64,000 bases of DNA from Chryseomicrobium palamuruense (GTDB lineage Bacteria > Bacillota > Bacilli > Bacillales_A > Planococcaceae). Location: positions 124,001 to 188,000 of the forward strand of contig NZ_JBHSEF010000022.1 of the NCBI RefSeq assembly GCF_042649045.1, given 5' to 3'. This document shows, in pieces, positions 40,722-49,085 of this stretch. Below the pieces are notes generated by a model. That model was not told where the DNA came from. It saw nothing but the letters and a program-made list of their open reading frames with translations, and ran no database searches. Both the position numbers and the translations under genes were made by a program. The first letter of the stretch is position 1, and every line of letters begins with the position of its first letter.

Positions 40722-41264
40722 TTACTTTGGTGTGGCCAAAGTGTGCGGAGATAATTCTTCTACTATCTTTGTTAACAAGTTGACTCCTTGTTCGTCGAAG
40801 ACGATTTGCGTGTACGGTCTTCCTTTAAAATTTCGTTCCGTCGTTGAGATTCCATAAGCTTCGGACGTTTCGTTGAGAATGGTGCGCTTCCCACCTTCTT
40901 CCGTTGTTTCTTCAGATAGAATACCTAGCTGCTTCAGTCGGTCGAACAGATGCTTCGAGTTCACTTGCTTACTACCCAGTGGTACGATTAACAGATTCAC
41001 GTGCCGACAAAATTCGTTGACGCCAATCTGGATCCCCTTCCAATCTGGAAGCCCTTCAAGAATCCCTTCCGGAATGATAAATTCTTTTGCCGCTTTCGTA
41101 GATTTCACGTGCTGAATCGTTCCTAGTAAAAAACTGAGTGGACGTAAGATTTGTGGGTCATGAAGAAAATGGGTGGCTTCCACCATTTCTTTCGTTACAG
41201 GATCTTTTCCTTGCGTTAATAACTCCAAAACATGAACCGCTTCTCGGTATAATTGTGTAGTCAT
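40722..41264 (-). CDS. Hypothetical cytoplasmic protein
   Basis: I do not recognise this 180-residue protein. It is soluble, mixed alpha/beta, without signal peptide or membrane helix. The N-terminal 45 residues look helical (LYREAVHVLELLTQGKDPV), the middle holds HVNLLIVPLGSKQVNSKHLFDRL, which could be a small winged-helix-like module, and the C-terminus a YTQIVFDEQGVNLLTKIV strand-helix. The ATG at 41264 has GGAGG eight bases upstream. It lies between decayed genes but is itself intact. The 387-base gap upstream (41265-41651) holds only the terminator listed below and A+T-rich sequence. Confidence 0.55.
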   Translation of the reverse strand: MTTQLYREAVHVLELLTQGKDPVTKEMVEATHFLHDPQILRPLSFLLGTIQHVKSTKAAKEFIIPEGILEGLPDWKGIQIGVNEFCRHVNLLIVPLGSKQVNSKHLFDRLKQLGILSEETTEEGGKRTILNETSEAYGISTTERNFKGRPYTQIVFDEQGVNLLTKIVEELSPHTLATPK

Positions 41265-41523
41265 CGCTTTCCTCCTTCCCAATACAAGATTCCATTAACC
41301 AATACGTGCCTCGATGCTCATCACCTACTCCCTTTGGGTAGTCGAAGCATAACACTTGATGAAATTGTTGAAAAAGTGTATTCAACTTCGAAAATGAAAT
41401 TTTCACCGCATATTTCGCACGTTTTCGATTAAATATGACCTTAAAATGAAGTTTTCACGTAATAAAATGCTTCAAAATTTTATTTTGGATGGGTAAAAAT
41501 AGTCTAGTATAGTGTTGCTAGAC

Positions 41524-41562
41524 CAAAAAAAGACCTGCTCTCGCACGTGCAAGAACAGATCT
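41524..41562 (-). terminator. Intrinsic terminator of the methyltransferase gene
   Basis: On the minus strand an 11-bp stem with two G-U pairs and a 10-base loop is followed by seven T. Confidence 0.8.
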
Positions 41563-41651
41563 GTTGAAGATGCGACGGAGTGGTTGAATGTAAATTAGTC
41601 AGCTGTGGACGAAGAACAGAATAATAATGGAACGAGATAGTAAACAAGTGG

Positions 41652-42512
41652 CTACATTTTTTTAATTTGAAAATGATAGAAATAGGCATATGGCATCCAA
41701 GATGGATTTTTACTTAGCACCTTTTCAAGTGCAAGTTGATCCATTGAATGGGTTTGCGGATCAATAATATAGTCCATAAAGACACTGAGTCCTCTCATTT
41801 CAAATGAAACCTTTTCTTGTGATTGAAGCCACCTCTCAATATCATCACAACTATACAGCATTCGTTGATCATGCGTTTTAATGCGTCGTGCTATTAATTT
41901 TGACCGGGCATCTATAAACTCTACAGGTAGGTTCTGATTCTTATAATTATTCGCTATTTCATTGAATGATATAGATTGTTCTTTCATCGATGCCTCAATC
42001 CCTCTACTAGCTGGATTTTCAATAATTAGCGACAATACTCCGTCTTTTCTCAGCCATGACAGGAGTTTCGTGATTTCACTTTCTGCATTTTGTACATGCC
42101 CTAAAACATTGTGGCATGTAATCAAATCATAGTGACCCTGATACTTCTCTGACGGAATCGTTTCAAGATTCTCGATACGATAAGAAATATCAAGGTTTTG
42201 CTGATGGGCTTCATAGCTACATGTTTGAATTAATTTATAGTGTTTATCCATTCCTTCGATTTTCATAATAGCAGGGTTATGCTTTGCTAATTCGCGTGTC
42301 AACCAACCTCCTCCACACCCCACATCTATTACCCTTGAAGGAGTATTTATTTCAAGAAGTTGTTCTAGTAATAATTGAGAATAATAATAGGGTGTTACGC
42401 ACATTTCATCCTCCTCCTTTCCGAATTCCATTGTGGCTTGAGCTCCATAAAACCCTTTCTGATCCATATATCTATTAAACCATCTATCACTAATTGGGTA
42501 GTAAGATATCAT
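41652..42512 (-). CDS. Class I SAM-dependent methyltransferase
   Basis: A 286-residue Rossmann-fold enzyme: motif I VIDVGCGGGWLTREL (about residues 62-76), an acidic residue after strand 2 (IEGMDKHYK), motif IV YDLITCHNVLGHVQ, and post-motif LRKDGVLSLIIENPASRG. The C-terminal part resembles CmoA/SmtA-like methyltransferases (tRNA or small-molecule). No ribosome site precedes the ATG at 42512, so the start may be internal. The G+C content is lower than in flanking genes, which could indicate acquisition. The substrate is unknown. Confidence 0.75.
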   Translation of the reverse strand: MISYYPISDRWFNRYMDQKGFYGAQATMEFGKEEDEMCVTPYYYSQLLLEQLLEINTPSRVIDVGCGGGWLTRELAKHNPAIMKIEGMDKHYKLIQTCSYEAHQQNLDISYRIENLETIPSEKYQGHYDLITCHNVLGHVQNAESEITKLLSWLRKDGVLSLIIENPASRGIEASMKEQSISFNEIANNYKNQNLPVEFIDARSKLIARRIKTHDQRMLYSCDDIERWLQSQEKVSFEMRGLSVFMDYIIDPQTHSMDQLALEKVLSKNPSWMPYAYFYHFQIKKM

Positions 42513-42723
42513 TTATTTTACACTTCGGATCTTGAGAATTTACAATAAGACCGTCCAGCCTTCACTAAAGAATTCTCAGGTATGTGCTCTCAACTTCTCG
42601 AAATAGATGCACGAAAAGCTTCCACATAGGTCTTCGTTACGTTTGTGAAAAGCGGTTATGGAATGAATGTGGATGAGAAGGAAAATTTCAATACGCATTT
42701 ACTAGACGTGTTATCAAAATAAT

Positions 42724-42767
42724 AAACGAGCCCATTTTTCTTTTGAACAGAAAAACGGGCTCTCATT
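42724..42767 (-). terminator. Intrinsic terminator of the SEC-C protein gene
   Basis: On the minus strand GAGCCC...GGGCTC with an inner TTTTTCT/AGAAAAA stem, then a T-rich tail. The remaining 210 bases up to the methyltransferase start hold no clear gene. Confidence 0.8.
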
Positions 42768-43886
42768 TTATTTACCACAGCATTTTTTAAACTTTTTCTC
42801 ACTTCCACACGGACAAGGTTCATTACGCCCTACTGTTTTTTCCGTACTAGCTGCTCCGGGTTGAACCGGAGTGAGCTCCAAAGGGGCATGGCCTTTCAAA
42901 GCCCAGCGCGGTGTGGAGTTCATTACTTTCGTCAATTGACTAGAAAATTCAATCGCTTCCGCTTTGCTAGAAAACTCAAAGGCACGGACAATGTGTTCCA
43001 TCACTTTTTGGAACGGATAGTCATTACGAATATCCACCACAGTTTCTGCAAGTAAATCCGCAACTTCCGGTTTTGGAACTTGGAACGTCGTAAGCAAGTA
43101 TGTTTCAAACTGTTCAAATTCTTTAGTCTTTGGTAATTCTCCAAATTTCCCAAGATTAACGATTTCCTCTTTCGAGAAGGTTTTCATAGGAATATCTTTT
43201 CGCTTATCAATGAGTTTCAACATTTTCTTCGGTTCGTCCACAAGCAGATCCGCAATCCATTCATTATGTAACTGATAGTAGGCATGATACGAATCAAACT
43301 CTTGAAGCAAACGCATTCCTCCACCACCACTCAATCGGTCAGGGACCAGAGCGAGTTCTTCCAAGAGACGGAAAAGTTCTTCGATTCGAAGAACACCATA
43401 AGTATCCGTCAACCCCTTTACTCCTGCCAGAAACTCTTCATTTTCACGTAGCATTTGCTGCATCTTTGCATCTGTTGAAGCTTGGGCTAACATATTCTGA
43501 TAGTCCGTTGGTAAGACAAGCACGAAATTCTCATCTTGTATGCCACTGAAAAGAAGAGACGTCTTTCTCCACCATGAAATCACGGATAGCTGCTCCGGAT
43601 GTGTAGATACATATCCAGTGGAAATGGCTTCCTCAAGTACTTTAAACCGCTCAAGATCCATCATCTCAAGGGCATGAAGAAACAGTTGTTCTTTTTCTTC
43701 TATTAACTTCTCGATTAAATCTGCCTTCTTTAGTTTACTGACACCTTTTAAATTCATGAACTTTCGAATATGTTCAAGGTCATCTTTGGTCATGGTATGA
43801 AGTGCCTCACTGAGTGAAAGCGGCCCTGTTAGCTGAATCCATTTTTTATCTTTTTGGTATTTCTTCAGTTCTGTCTTAGTTGTCAT
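42768..43886 (-). CDS. SEC-C zinc-finger protein with N-terminal SAP/Rho-N-like domain
   Basis: A 372-residue cytoplasmic protein. An N-terminal helical SAP/Rho-N-like module (MTKDDLEHIRKFMNLKGVSKLKKADL, in pieces LEHIRKFMNLKG and LKKADLIEKLIEE), a long helical middle of unknown type, and a C-terminal SEC-C zinc motif NEPCPCGSEKKFKKCCG. SEC-C motifs coordinate zinc and often bind ribosomes or SecB-like partners. This domain pair recurs in Bacillales proteins of unknown function. AAGGATG precedes the ATG. Confidence 0.75.
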   Translation of the reverse strand: MTTKTELKKYQKDKKWIQLTGPLSLSEALHTMTKDDLEHIRKFMNLKGVSKLKKADLIEKLIEEKEQLFLHALEMMDLERFKVLEEAISTGYVSTHPEQLSVISWWRKTSLLFSGIQDENFVLVLPTDYQNMLAQASTDAKMQQMLRENEEFLAGVKGLTDTYGVLRIEELFRLLEELALVPDRLSGGGGMRLLQEFDSYHAYYQLHNEWIADLLVDEPKKMLKLIDKRKDIPMKTFSKEEIVNLGKFGELPKTKEFEQFETYLLTTFQVPKPEVADLLAETVVDIRNDYPFQKVMEHIVRAFEFSSKAEAIEFSSQLTKVMNSTPRWALKGHAPLELTPVQPGAASTEKTVGRNEPCPCGSEKKFKKCCGK

Positions 43887-44005
43887 ACAAGTTCATCCTT
43901 ACCTTCTGTTATTTCATCCGTTCGAAAAAGTTCCGTTCCCAATTATAAGCTAAAACGCCACTCGTTCCTATAACTGTCTCGTTTCAATTTCGTGACAGAC
44001 AAAAG

Positions 44006-44045
44006 AAAAGAATTGTGCTGGTAATTAAACCAGAACAATTCTTTT
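44006..44045. terminator. Hairpin downstream of the IS/galU remnant
   Basis: AAAAGAATTGT and ACAATTCTTTT outer arms with CTGG/CCAG inside; T-rich on both sides. It may be the terminator belonging to the transposase remnant. Confidence 0.6.
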
Positions 44046-44077
44046 CTGGTTCATCACTATAACTTGTGGTTGCTATT

Positions 44078-44161
44078 TTAATTTCCCAGTTCCAGACGCA
44101 ATCGCATGAAAAAGTTAGTGAGATTGCGATAGCCAAATGCCCTACGTTTGATCAGCTTGAT
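44078..44161 (-). mobile_element. C-terminal tail of an ISL3-type transposase (insertion sequence remnant)
   Basis: In a frame different from galU, the last 27 codons read IKLIKRRAFGYRNLTNFF followed by MRLRLELGN and a stop. This is the typical C-terminal end of ISL3-family (IS204/IS1001/IS1096/IS1165) transposases, where "K-R-x-A-F-G-Y-R-N" is well conserved. The rest of the element is absent. It abuts the truncated galU gene directly. Confidence 0.7.
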
Positions 44162-44705
44162 ATAAGCGCTCTAGTTGAGAAGAATATTCTACTATTCCAT
44201 AACGATGGCGATCATCAGGGTTCACTTCCTGTACGGCAACGATGGAACTACCTGTCACATCATATTGTTGAATTAGTTGTTTAAGCCCTGGAGTAGGTGC
44301 CTCAATGATATCGTCTCCCAGTAAGACGGCGAACGGTTCGTCTCCAATGAACCTCCTCGCGCACCACACGCCATGGCCAAGCCCTTTTGGTTCTTTATGT
44401 CGTACGTAATGAATGTCTACAGCATCCGACTTCTGTACATCAAATAGCTCTTGTTATTTGTTCTTACTTGCTAAGTGCGTCTCGAGTTCAAGAGAATAAT
44501 CAAAGTGATTTTCGATAGCCCGCTTGATCTTGCCTATAAAGATTAAAATATCTTCTATGCCGGAAGCAATGGCTTCTTCGATGATGTATTGAATCATCGG
44601 CTTGTCCAAGATAGGCAGCATTTCTTTCGGCATCGCTTTCGTCGCTGGCAAAAAGCGTGTGCCGAGCCCAGCAGCAGGAATGATAGCTTTTTTTACTGGT
44701 TTCAA
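44162..44705 (-). pseudogene. galU: UTP-glucose-1-phosphate uridylyltransferase (galU/gtaB) pseudogene
   Basis: The N-terminus is typical GalU (KKAIIPAAGLGTRFLPATKA, MPKEMLPILDKPMIQYIIEE) from a TTG start at 44705. A stop codon (TAA, 44454-44456) interrupts the frame after ELETHLASKNK. The same frame then continues with recognisable GalU sequence (EPKGLGHGVWCARRF, DEPFAVLLGDDIIEAP, HRYGIVEYSS). About 100 residues of the C-terminus are missing, replaced by the transposase tail. Conserved VTG-K-G-K-R is altered to FIGKIKR. This copy cannot make UDP-glucose; another copy may exist elsewhere. Confidence 0.88.
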
Positions 44706-44771
44706 GGGAATCTCTCTCCCTCATTAGAAGAAGGCCTATCCTCGAAGCAAATATCAAGAATAGACCTTACT

Positions 44772-45386
44772 TTAATTTAAAATATACTTTTTAAAAACTG
44801 CACCAAAGTCTTTCCGTACATAATTCTGGTGATTTTCTTTCATCCAGTTGAAACTATATTCATTAATTTTTTCAAACTCTGCGGATAGGCTGGTTTCTTC
44901 TGAGCGGCTACTCTGTAAAACACTTCCCGCCATATCCAAGCTACGACGTGTCATATCTAAATATTTTTCACTTTCTTGTACCTCTTCAGCAATGTAGAGC
45001 AGGGACTTATACAAATCTTTTAAACGCTCCAGTTGCTTTTTATCCACATCGATATCGAAGGCGACACCGCCCATCGTAAATTTGATTTCAACATCTAAAT
45101 CGATGGTACCTGCAGTTTCCAGAACCACGTTTGAAATCAGATGGAGGTGATACGGGTAGCGCTTTAATGTGCGTTTAGAAGAGACGGCGCTATCCCCGTC
45201 TACATGGATTAAAGCAAGGTTTGTAAAGCAGTACTCATCCATCTTCGTCTTGATTAAGAAATAGATCTCTTCTTGATCTTCATGACGGACGTAATCATCC
45301 GACATGGTTTTGTCGTAATCCCCCGGATCAATAATTTTCCCGATATCAGAGATACCAAGTGCATCTGATGCAAACTTCTTTAACAT
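44772..45386 (-). CDS. PH-domain protein with C-terminal helical region (YvbH-like)
   Basis: A 204-residue cytoplasmic protein. The N-terminal bacterial PH-like domain (about residues 5-125: ALGISDIGKIIDPGDYDKT, EIYFLIKTKMDEYCFTNLALI) is followed by a helical YvbH-type oligomerisation region (about 125-204). Bacterial PH-domain proteins assemble as rings, and their role is not settled. The ATG at 45386 has a GGTGTGGAG site upstream; a longer frame lacks one. It is a single-gene unit. Confidence 0.72.
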   Translation of the reverse strand: MLKKFASDALGISDIGKIIDPGDYDKTMSDDYVRHEDQEEIYFLIKTKMDEYCFTNLALIHVDGDSAVSSKRTLKRYPYHLHLISNVVLETAGTIDLDVEIKFTMGGVAFDIDVDKKQLERLKDLYKSLLYIAEEVQESEKYLDMTRRSLDMAGSVLQSSRSEETSLSAEFEKINEYSFNWMKENHQNYVRKDFGAVFKKYILN

Positions 45387-45465
45387 GGTCTCCACACCTT
45401 TCAACAGTTCTACACTGAGCATATCAGATTGTAGACGCAAGTGAAAAGTGGGAACGTACTCGTTT

Positions 45466-46167
45466 TCACTTATTCCCTTCGCCCCATATCTCTTGATATG
45501 CTCGATTCAAATGTTTCAGCATCAGATGCTTGGATTCTTCGGCTCTATGCTCACAAATCGCTAGGTAGATAGCTTCGTGTTCCTCATAGGTCGCCTGATA
45601 CCTCGATGCGTCCGAATGAAAACGACGTCTACGTGTCGTTTGAATATTATGTTCCATCTGTTGCACAAGGCCGTCTACAGCTTGGATCAATAAGGGGTTA
45701 TGAGAAGCTCTCACCAGCGTGAAGTGAAATCCAATGTCTGCCTTTGCTCCCTCTTCTTCGGTAGTCGCTCGTTTCATATCAGACAAATACACTTTTAATT
45801 CCGCAAGCTGTGATGACGTCGCCTGGGAAGCTGCTAGAAATGCCGCTTCACATTCAAGGGCTCGCCGTACCTCTAACATTTCTGCAGTCGAAATAGGATC
45901 CACTTCTAGTTTAAGTGTCCCGCGGTTCCCTAATGCATCTTCTATACGTGATACCCGCAAGTAATGCCCTCCGCCTTGACGTGATTGAATCGCACCAAGA
46001 TCCGCCAAGTACCGAAGTGCCTCTCGCAAACCCGTTCGACTCACTCCCAATTTTTGAGCAAGCTCTCGTTCTGGTGGCAACTTGTGTCCAATTGCGAAAC
46101 TGCCTTGTAAGTACTCTTGAATCACAGTTTCAATCACTCTTTTATACTTAGGAGTAGGTTCCCCCAT
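45466..46167 (-). CDS. GntR/FadR-family regulator of the divergent lactate/glycolate oxidase operon
   Basis: A 233-residue regulator. N-terminal GntR winged helix (LPPERELAQKLGVSRTGLREALRYLADLG; pieces LPPERELAQKLGVSRTGLRE and RQGGGHYLRV) and a C-terminal FCD effector domain (about 85-230) with metal-binding His positions (DIGFHFTLV, EEHEAIYLAICEH). The FCD/LldR/LutR type senses carboxylates such as lactate. It is divergent from the oxidase, and a TGGT-N3-ACCA palindrome of the FadR/GntR type covers the oxidase transcription start. Repression relieved by substrate is the likely mode. Confidence 0.88.
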   Translation of the reverse strand: MGEPTPKYKRVIETVIQEYLQGSFAIGHKLPPERELAQKLGVSRTGLREALRYLADLGAIQSRQGGGHYLRVSRIEDALGNRGTLKLEVDPISTAEMLEVRRALECEAAFLAASQATSSQLAELKVYLSDMKRATTEEEGAKADIGFHFTLVRASHNPLLIQAVDGLVQQMEHNIQTTRRRRFHSDASRYQATYEEHEAIYLAICEHRAEESKHLMLKHLNRAYQEIWGEGNK

Positions 46168-46196
46168 GACGTCACTTCCCTTTATAAAAGTAAGTC

Positions 46197-46224
46197 TTGA
46201 AAAATTCAGATAATTGCGTATAAT
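46197..46224 (+). promoter_or_regulatory. Predicted SigA promoter of the oxidase/transporter operon
   Basis: TTGAAA (46197-46202), 16 bases, TATAAT (46219-46224). Confidence 0.7.
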
Positions 46225-46231
46225 GAGATGG

Positions 46232-46248
46232 AATTGGTTGGACCAATT
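46232..46248. promoter_or_regulatory. GntR/FadR-type operator
   Basis: AATTGGT-TGG-ACCAATT is a perfect palindrome containing the TGGT-N3-ACCA core known for FadR/LldR-type regulators. It begins eight bases after the -10, so a bound repressor would cover the transcription start. Confidence 0.75.
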
Positions 46249-46269
46249 ATCTTTAGGAGGGACCTTTGT

Positions 46270-47673
46270 ATGTCAGTTCATGCATTTGTTGAAAGTTTAC
46301 ATCAGTTTTTACAGAAAGACCAGATTTCACAAAACGAAACGATTCGCGAGCAACATTCTGTGGACGAATCGTATCATAAAGGTCAAGTTACGCAAGTTGT
46401 CGTCTTTCCAAGATCAACAGATGACACCTCGCAAATTTTAAAAGCGGCTTCCGCACATGCCATTCCGGTCGTTCCGTTTGGACTTGGAACAAGTCTTGAA
46501 GGCCATATCGTGCCCGTCCAAGAATGTGTAACCATTGATTTTTCAGAGATGAATGCCGTCTTAGAAGTCTCACCCGACGATTTATTGGTTACAGTGCAGC
46601 CTGGCGTGACCCGCAGTCAATTGAATCGTGAACTAAAAAAACACGGGCTGTTTTTCACTGTGGATCCTGGTGCTGACGCGACACTCGGGGGGATGGCAGC
46701 AACCAATGCGAGTGGGACCACTTCCGTTCGCTACGGTATTATGAGGGACCAAGTGCGTGATCTCGAAGTGGTTTTAGCGAGTGGTGAAGTCATTCATACG
46801 GGTTCCAAAGCTGCAAAATCGTCAGCCGGACTTCATCTTAACGGCCTCTTTGTCGGTTCAGAAGGAATTCTCGGTTGTATCACAGAGTTGACATTGAAAG
46901 TGTATGGGATTCCGGAATACGAGATGGCGGGACGCGCCACGTTCCCCTCTGTCGAAAATGCGGTTCAAGCCGTTGTCAGTTTGCTGCAGTCCGGTATTCC
47001 TATTGCGAGAGTCGAATTGCTCGATGAGATTTCATTGAAACAACTGAACCATCACCAAAAAACGGCCTACCCGGAAATCCCGACGCTCTTTATGGAATTT
47101 CACGGTAATGAAGCAGGGCTTGCACAGGATGTCGAGTTCATGAAAGAGATTGTAGCGATGTATGACTGTGATGCGATTGAATTTGTCACGGATCATGCTG
47201 AACGCAATCGCCTATGGGAAGCTCGTCACAACCTTGCTTACTCCTTCATTCACGGGTATCCCGGCCGAAAGATGATGGTCACAGATGTATGTGTACCGAT
47301 TTCCGAACTCGCAGGAGCCGTTCGCTATGCACAGGAGCAGCTCGTAGAACTTGCTCTGATTGGAGGAGTGACCGGTCATGTGGGCGATGGCAATTTCCAT
47401 GTCATCTTGATGATTGATCTCTCTAATCCAGAAGAGAAGCAGCGGGCAGACGTCTATAATGAGCGACTCGTCACTTACGGATTATCCCGCAATGGAACTT
47501 CTACTGGTGAACACGGTGTGGGGTATGGGAAACAGAAGTATATGGAAGAAGAATTTGGTGCAGCGCTTGGTATCATGCAGCAAATCAAAGCAACCCTTGA
47601 TCCACAATGTATATTAAATCCTGGAAAACTATTACCTATTAAAGGAGCAGTTGTGAATGAATCTATTGTCTAA
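46270..47673 (+). CDS. FAD-linked oxidase, D-lactate/glycolate dehydrogenase type (GlcD-like)
   Basis: A 467-residue VAO/PCMH flavoenzyme. The N-terminal FAD-binding domain has VVPFGLGTSLEG, DPGADATLGGMAATNASGT and GSEGILGCITELTLKVYG; the C-terminal cap domain carries GGVTGHVGDGNFHVILM and TSTGEHGVGYGKQKYM. It oxidises D-2-hydroxy acids (D-lactate or glycolate). The ATG at 46270 has AGGAGG nine bases upstream; a longer frame lies before the operator. Its last 17 bases overlap the transporter gene. No GlcE/GlcF-type partners adjoin, so it is likely a single-subunit enzyme. Confidence 0.88.
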   Translation: MSVHAFVESLHQFLQKDQISQNETIREQHSVDESYHKGQVTQVVVFPRSTDDTSQILKAASAHAIPVVPFGLGTSLEGHIVPVQECVTIDFSEMNAVLEVSPDDLLVTVQPGVTRSQLNRELKKHGLFFTVDPGADATLGGMAATNASGTTSVRYGIMRDQVRDLEVVLASGEVIHTGSKAAKSSAGLHLNGLFVGSEGILGCITELTLKVYGIPEYEMAGRATFPSVENAVQAVVSLLQSGIPIARVELLDEISLKQLNHHQKTAYPEIPTLFMEFHGNEAGLAQDVEFMKEIVAMYDCDAIEFVTDHAERNRLWEARHNLAYSFIHGYPGRKMMVTDVCVPISELAGAVRYAQEQLVELALIGGVTGHVGDGNFHVILMIDLSNPEEKQRADVYNERLVTYGLSRNGTSTGEHGVGYGKQKYMEEEFGAALGIMQQIKATLDPQCILNPGKLLPIKGAVVNESIV

Positions 47674-48655
47674 AGTAAGTACACTTGCAGGGAAATACTT
47701 TGCAATTTGGGTCATTGCGGCAGCACTTCTTGCCTTCTTTGTACCAGAGGTTTTCTCGGTTTTTGGAGGGTATATCACGATTTTACTCGGAATTGTGATG
47801 TTTGGTATGGGCCTTACTCTTAAACCTGTCGACTTTAAAATAGTGGCGAAACGTCCGGTACCAGTGATTCTTGGTGTTACCGCGCAATTCGTTGTCATGC
47901 CTCTTGGAGCATTTGCCATCGCGTATCTTTTGCAACTGCCTGCTGAACTGGCTGCTGGACTGGTTCTCCTTGGTTCTGTACCAGGAGGAACGGCTTCAAA
48001 TGTAATGGTATATCTCGCCAAAGGGAATCTTGCGCTTTCGGTTGCGATGACGAGCTTGTCCACATTATTGGCACCAATTGCGACCCCTCTCCTTCTTTTA
48101 TTGTTAGCTGGACAGTGGTTACCTGTCGATGCCATGGCAATGTTCACATCGATTGTTCAAGTCATCATCCTACCAATTGTCCTAGGCTTTGTGATTCAGC
48201 GCATTGCTCCAAAAGCAGTGGAAGCGAGTCTTTCAGTCATCCCTCTTATTTCTGTCACGGCCATCTTGATTATCGTAGGTGTCGTCACTGGAGCAAATGG
48301 ACCAAACGTTGTGTCTGCCGGATGGATGGTGTTCGTCGCGGTATTCTTACACAATGGTTTTGGTTTATTGCTCGGCTACCTGATTGCTATGGCTTTCGGT
48401 TTAAATGAAGACGACCGCCGTGCCATTTCACTTGAAGTTGGCATGCAAAATTCCGGATTAGGTGTGGCACTTGCTACGGCTCACTTCAGCCCTCTTGCGG
48501 CTCTACCAAGCGTGTGGGGCGCCATTTGGCACAATATTTCCGGACCGATTCTGGCGACAATTTGGTCCAAGAACGCAAATTCAGTGGATGTAAATGATGA
48601 ACAACTAGATGAACAACTAAAGGCTACAGATCGTCCTGCACAAACGTCTTTATAA
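47657..48655 (+). CDS. Bile acid:sodium symporter (BASS) family transporter (YocS-like)
   Basis: A 332-residue protein with about ten helices and BASS motifs: FGMGLTLKPVDF, LGSVPGGTASNVMVYLAKGN (the discontinuous helix region) and EVGMQNSGLGVALATAHFSP. Bacterial BASS members move organic anions, including ketopantoate and pyruvate-like acids, with sodium. Overlap with the oxidase gene and the shared GntR-controlled promoter suggest that it imports or exports the oxidase substrate or product, which is inference. AAAGGAG lies nine bases upstream of the ATG. Confidence 0.87.
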   Translation: MNLLSKVSTLAGKYFAIWVIAAALLAFFVPEVFSVFGGYITILLGIVMFGMGLTLKPVDFKIVAKRPVPVILGVTAQFVVMPLGAFAIAYLLQLPAELAAGLVLLGSVPGGTASNVMVYLAKGNLALSVAMTSLSTLLAPIATPLLLLLLAGQWLPVDAMAMFTSIVQVIILPIVLGFVIQRIAPKAVEASLSVIPLISVTAILIIVGVVTGANGPNVVSAGWMVFVAVFLHNGFGLLLGYLIAMAFGLNEDDRRAISLEVGMQNSGLGVALATAHFSPLAALPSVWGAIWHNISGPILATIWSKNANSVDVNDEQLDEQLKATDRPAQTSL

Positions 48656-48663
48656 CATTATAA

Positions 48664-48709
48664 AAAGAGACCTATTTGGATACGGTGGAATCTGAATGGG
48701 TCTCTTTGT
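48664..48709 (+). terminator. Intrinsic terminator
   Basis: AAAGAGACC and GGTCTCTTT arms around a long inner region, then TTTG. It ends the oxidase/transporter operon. Confidence 0.7.
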
Positions 48710-48810
48710 TGGTTAGCTGTTCATATTTAGTAATGGGATGTAGTTCATTGTCTTTCTTTATATTTAAAAGGTGTTAGCGGTTAGTATGGGGCCATTCTCT
48801 AAGCTTGGGA

Positions 48811-48902
48811 GGTCCATTTGAGGTTCTTACCCGGTCCATAGAAAGTAAGGTATTTTCGTTTATCTAGTTACCAGGTCCGTTCGAGGCATTTGCCCGGTCC
48901 AT
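48811..48902. repeat. Two degenerate GGTCC-type repeats
   Basis: Two related 29-base segments (48811-48839 and 48873-48901) begin GGTCC, contain GAGG and end CCCGGTCCAT, matching at about 23 of 29 positions and offset by 62 bases. A CCATTCTCTA word is also repeated nearby. Both lie in the 430-base gap 48656-49085, which otherwise holds only two terminators. Confidence 0.55.
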
Positions 48903-48948
48903 TCTCTAGCAAAACGACCATAACGAAAGGAAGAACACTTAACTCAAA

Positions 48949-48991
48949 AAAAACCCCGTTCACCTGGATATCAGCCAAGTGCACGGGGCTC
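48949..48991 (-). terminator. Intrinsic terminator of the amino-acid operon
   Basis: On the minus strand CCCCGTGCAC...GTGAACGGGG is followed by eight T. It lies about 95 bases beyond the transporter gene's stop. Confidence 0.8.
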
Positions 48992-49085
48992 TTCGTTAAG
49001 GTGTGCTCTAATCAGGACTATCTACCGGTTTGCTTAGCGCAATGAAAGGAAACGGCGATCACGGTTGTCACTTCATCTTCATTGA

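Noticed and set aside
42585..42720. Possible small gene on the plus strand
   Set aside because: The frame is interrupted by a stop codon and has no ribosome site. It might be a remnant but matches nothing I know.
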